A stretch of 34,797 nt of DNA from Basidiobolus heterosporus B8920 (Eukaryota; Basidiobolomycota; Basidiobolomycetes; Basidiobolales; Basidiobolaceae): positions 1 through 34,797 of the forward strand of contig JNET01034382.1 of assembly GCA_000697455.1 (NCBI GenBank), read 5' to 3'. Below the pieces are notes generated by a model that was given only the letters and a program-made list of their open reading frames with translations, had not been told where the DNA came from and ran no database searches. This document shows positions 33,011-34,797 of this stretch, piece by piece. Every line of letters begins with the position of its first letter. Position 1 is the stretch's first letter. Both the position numbers and the translations under genes were made by a program.

Positions 33011-33409
33011 TCCAAATGAGCTGATATCATATACTTCCCTAGTCTATTTTCACCCACAATTCACTGAAAACATCCTTTTTCTCACCAAAAACAACTTTCC
33101 CTTCTCAATCACATTCAAATTCACACATTACATCCTGCCATATCTACCCCTAAGTCAAAAGGAGGGGAGTGGAAGCTAGAGGAAATCTAATGGTTGTACT
33201 TTGTTTTTCGTGTTCATTTACTCTTCCTTCCCAAACATCGTTTGTTTTGAACTTAGAATATATTGCATTTTATATATAAGTGAGATTAAATTGTCGCGAT
33301 ATTCTTTATGCGTAAGTCGGAGAACGGGTAAGTGCAAGTGACGGAGCGAGAAGGGGAGGGGAGAGGAGAGGGGGTGGAGGTGAGTGTATGGCGGCAAGTA
33401 GCCACTCGC
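33011..33409. other. Intergenic, convergent 3' regions of TOM40 and RPT3
   Basis: No gene is recognised. It contains a purine tract at 33351-33380 with runs of 4, 4 and 5 guanines, beside the RPT3 stop codon. On the RPT3 mRNA this is C-rich. Confidence 0.55.
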
Positions 33410-34782
33410 TTATTTGTAGAATTCAAAGTCAATGTCTGTCTTCTTGACATTGGATTTGTAGCCCTTTTCGATATCTTTACTGAGAATGACGTAACGATTC
33501 TTACGTACCGCTTGCATGCCGGCCTCCTGGCAAATGGCGGCAATATCGGCACCACTGAGCTTATCAGGACGAGAAATAACTAGTGGTAAGGGTGAGGGTA
33601 AAGGTAAAGGTAAGGGTTAGGAGAGTGGAAATTAAAATTACGTTAACAAAGAGCGAACTTACAATCCTCCAAGTCAACCTCCTCAGATAAATTCATTTTT
33701 CCGGTGATTGTGGAGAAAATCAACCGTTTCTGACGGCGATCGGGGGTTGGGAACTCTATTTTACGGTCCAATCTTCCAGGACGCAGCAGAGCAGGGTCCA
33801 AAGTATCAGCACGATTAGTGGCCATGATAACCTTGATGTTGGAGCTTTGGTCAAAGCCGTCCATTTGATTCAACAATTCGAGGAGGATACGCTGCACCTC
33901 ACGATCAGCACCGGTTTGGGCATCAAAACGTTTCGTGGCGATGGCATCCACTTCATCGATGAAGATGATGGCTGGGGAATTCTCTCTAGCTAGACGGAAC
34001 ACATCACGCACCATCCGTGGTCCCTCCCCTAGATATTTCTGAACAAACTCTGAGCCCACCACCCGGATGAAAGACGCGGTAGTATGATTTGCCACTGCTT
34101 TGACCAGCATGGTTTTTCCTGTACCCGGGGGGCCATAGAGAAGTACACCGCGAGGTGGATCGATACCAATTTGTCGATAAAGATCGAAGTGAGTCAGGGG
34201 TAATTCAACTGCTTCACGAATCTCTTGCTTTTGAATATCTAAACCACCAACGTCCGAATAAGAGACGTCCGGCTTTTCTGCTGCGCTCAATAATGCGATG
34301 CTACTATCAGCCTCAGGTGGGAGAACATCCACTAGTGCGTTTGAGTGTCTGTGTAAAGCCACAGAAGAACTGGGCTTGAGTAATTCGCGGTCGAGCGTAC
34401 TGAGAATCCGAACAATATAGTTGGAACCTGTCGTTGAGCCTACAATACCGGTGTGCTCATCGATGGGTTCCAAGAACTGGCCGATAACTAGTGGGACCGA
34501 TTGGATACGCTTCACTTCTTCTTGCGCCCGAATAAGTTCTCTTTTTAGATTTTTCTGTTCATCTTTGATATATTCTTCCTGAATCTCCAAGAACTCCAGA
34601 TGACGTTGAAGCTTCTTTAACTTGGTATAAAGATCCTCCTCGTTTAAGATGTCCAGACTCTCGGATGTCTGAATAGGGATGGGTTCCTAGAAAGTAGAAA
34701 GTAGTTACGAACCATGGTCCTTGGTCATTCCTGAAAACGGACTAACCTGAGGCTGCTCCAGTTTAATGCCGATTTCTTCCAT
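33410..34782 (-). CDS. RPT3: 26S proteasome regulatory ATPase Rpt3 (subunit 6B)
   Basis: Three exons (minus): 34747-34782, 33663-34686 and 33410-33579. They give a complete protein of 409 residues. An N-terminal coiled coil (about 25-75) leads to the OB-like region, then the AAA domain. The AAA domain has [20 protein letters not shown], Walker A GPPGTGKT (197-204), Walker [11 protein letters not shown] and the sensor/arginine-finger segment [12 protein letters not shown]. The C terminus ends DFEFYK, a HbYX-type tail (Phe-Tyr-Lys) that docks in the 20S alpha ring. Family role: one of six ATPases that unfold ubiquitinated substrates. Intron 2 (33580-33662) carries an unusual hexamer-repeat polypyrimidine tract. 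The ATG is only 15 nt from the window end, so the promoter is not included. Confidence 0.96.
33585..33620. repeat. (GGTNAR)6 telomere-like hexamer array inside RPT3 intron 2
   Basis: Read on plus, ggtaag, ggtgag, ggtaaa, ggtaaa, ggtaag and ggttag follow each other without gaps. On the RPT3 sense strand they read as Y-T-N-A-C-C hexamers and form the pyrimidine-rich stretch just before the 3' splice site (ACTAG). Confidence 0.85.
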
Positions 34783-34797
34783 AGTGTTAGCTGTGTT

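Overview
This is nuclear DNA from a eukaryote, most likely a fungus. The genes are split by many short GT-AG introns (mostly 52-70 nt), spacing is compact, and the gene set fits a fungus: a conventional fungal-type kinesin heavy chain, a Spo12-like peptide, Vma21, Tom40, Tim44, Fab1, Elp3 and a CaMKK of the Ssp1/Sak1 type. Moderate A+T content, intron-dense genes, a class I (animal-type) cyclic-nucleotide phosphodiesterase and TTAGGG-like repeats make an early-diverging lineage (Mucoromycota, Zoopagomycota or chytrid grade) my best guess. The species cannot be named from the sequence alone.

Layout. 1-1750: repeat-derived DNA with a decayed LINE reverse-transcriptase tail, then unassigned sequence. 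1812-2351: small secreted Cys-pair protein (+). 3024-3806: intronless, bacterial-looking SAM methyltransferase (-). 4750-6119: TIM44 (+). 6406-6792: ubiquitin-eL40 fusion (-) with a 5'UTR intron. 7289-9061: CaMKK-like kinase (+, 10 exons). 9730-11431: class I phosphodiesterase (-, 3 exons). 12364-18975: FAB1/PIKfyve lipid kinase (-, 9 exons). 19396-21228: ELP3 (+, 4 exons). 21503-21733: Spo12-like (-). 22339-23378: zinc-knuckle protein with a possible Mso1/Sec1-binding-like segment (+, 3 exons, one GC-AG intron). 23641-23959: VMA21 (+). 24351-25931: GSK3 (-, 7 exons). 27358-31241: kinesin-1 heavy chain (+, 17 exons). 31863-33010: TOM40 (+, 4 exons). 33410-34782: proteasome ATPase RPT3 (-, 3 exons, complete). 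I rebuilt each spliced gene by hand; all exon sets sum to whole codons and give near-normal family lengths.

How the genes relate. This looks like an ordinary housekeeping and signalling neighbourhood, not an operon-like system. Pairs sharing a process are TIM44/TOM40 (mitochondrial import), ubiquitin-eL40/RPT3 (ubiquitin-proteasome), FAB1/VMA21 (vacuole and endosome) and PDE/CaMKK/GSK3 (second-messenger and kinase signalling). I see no evidence that these pairings are more than chance.

Most worth a second look: three arrays of 6-nt-period telomere-like repeats (beside a divergent promoter, upstream of TOM40, and as the polypyrimidine tract of an RPT3 intron); a phosphodiesterase whose purine-binding glutamine appears replaced and whose tail carries several PKA-type sites; a tandem splice donor in TOM40; the zinc-knuckle/Mso1-like protein; and the bacterial-looking methyltransferase. 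I did not find a clearly new multi-gene system.
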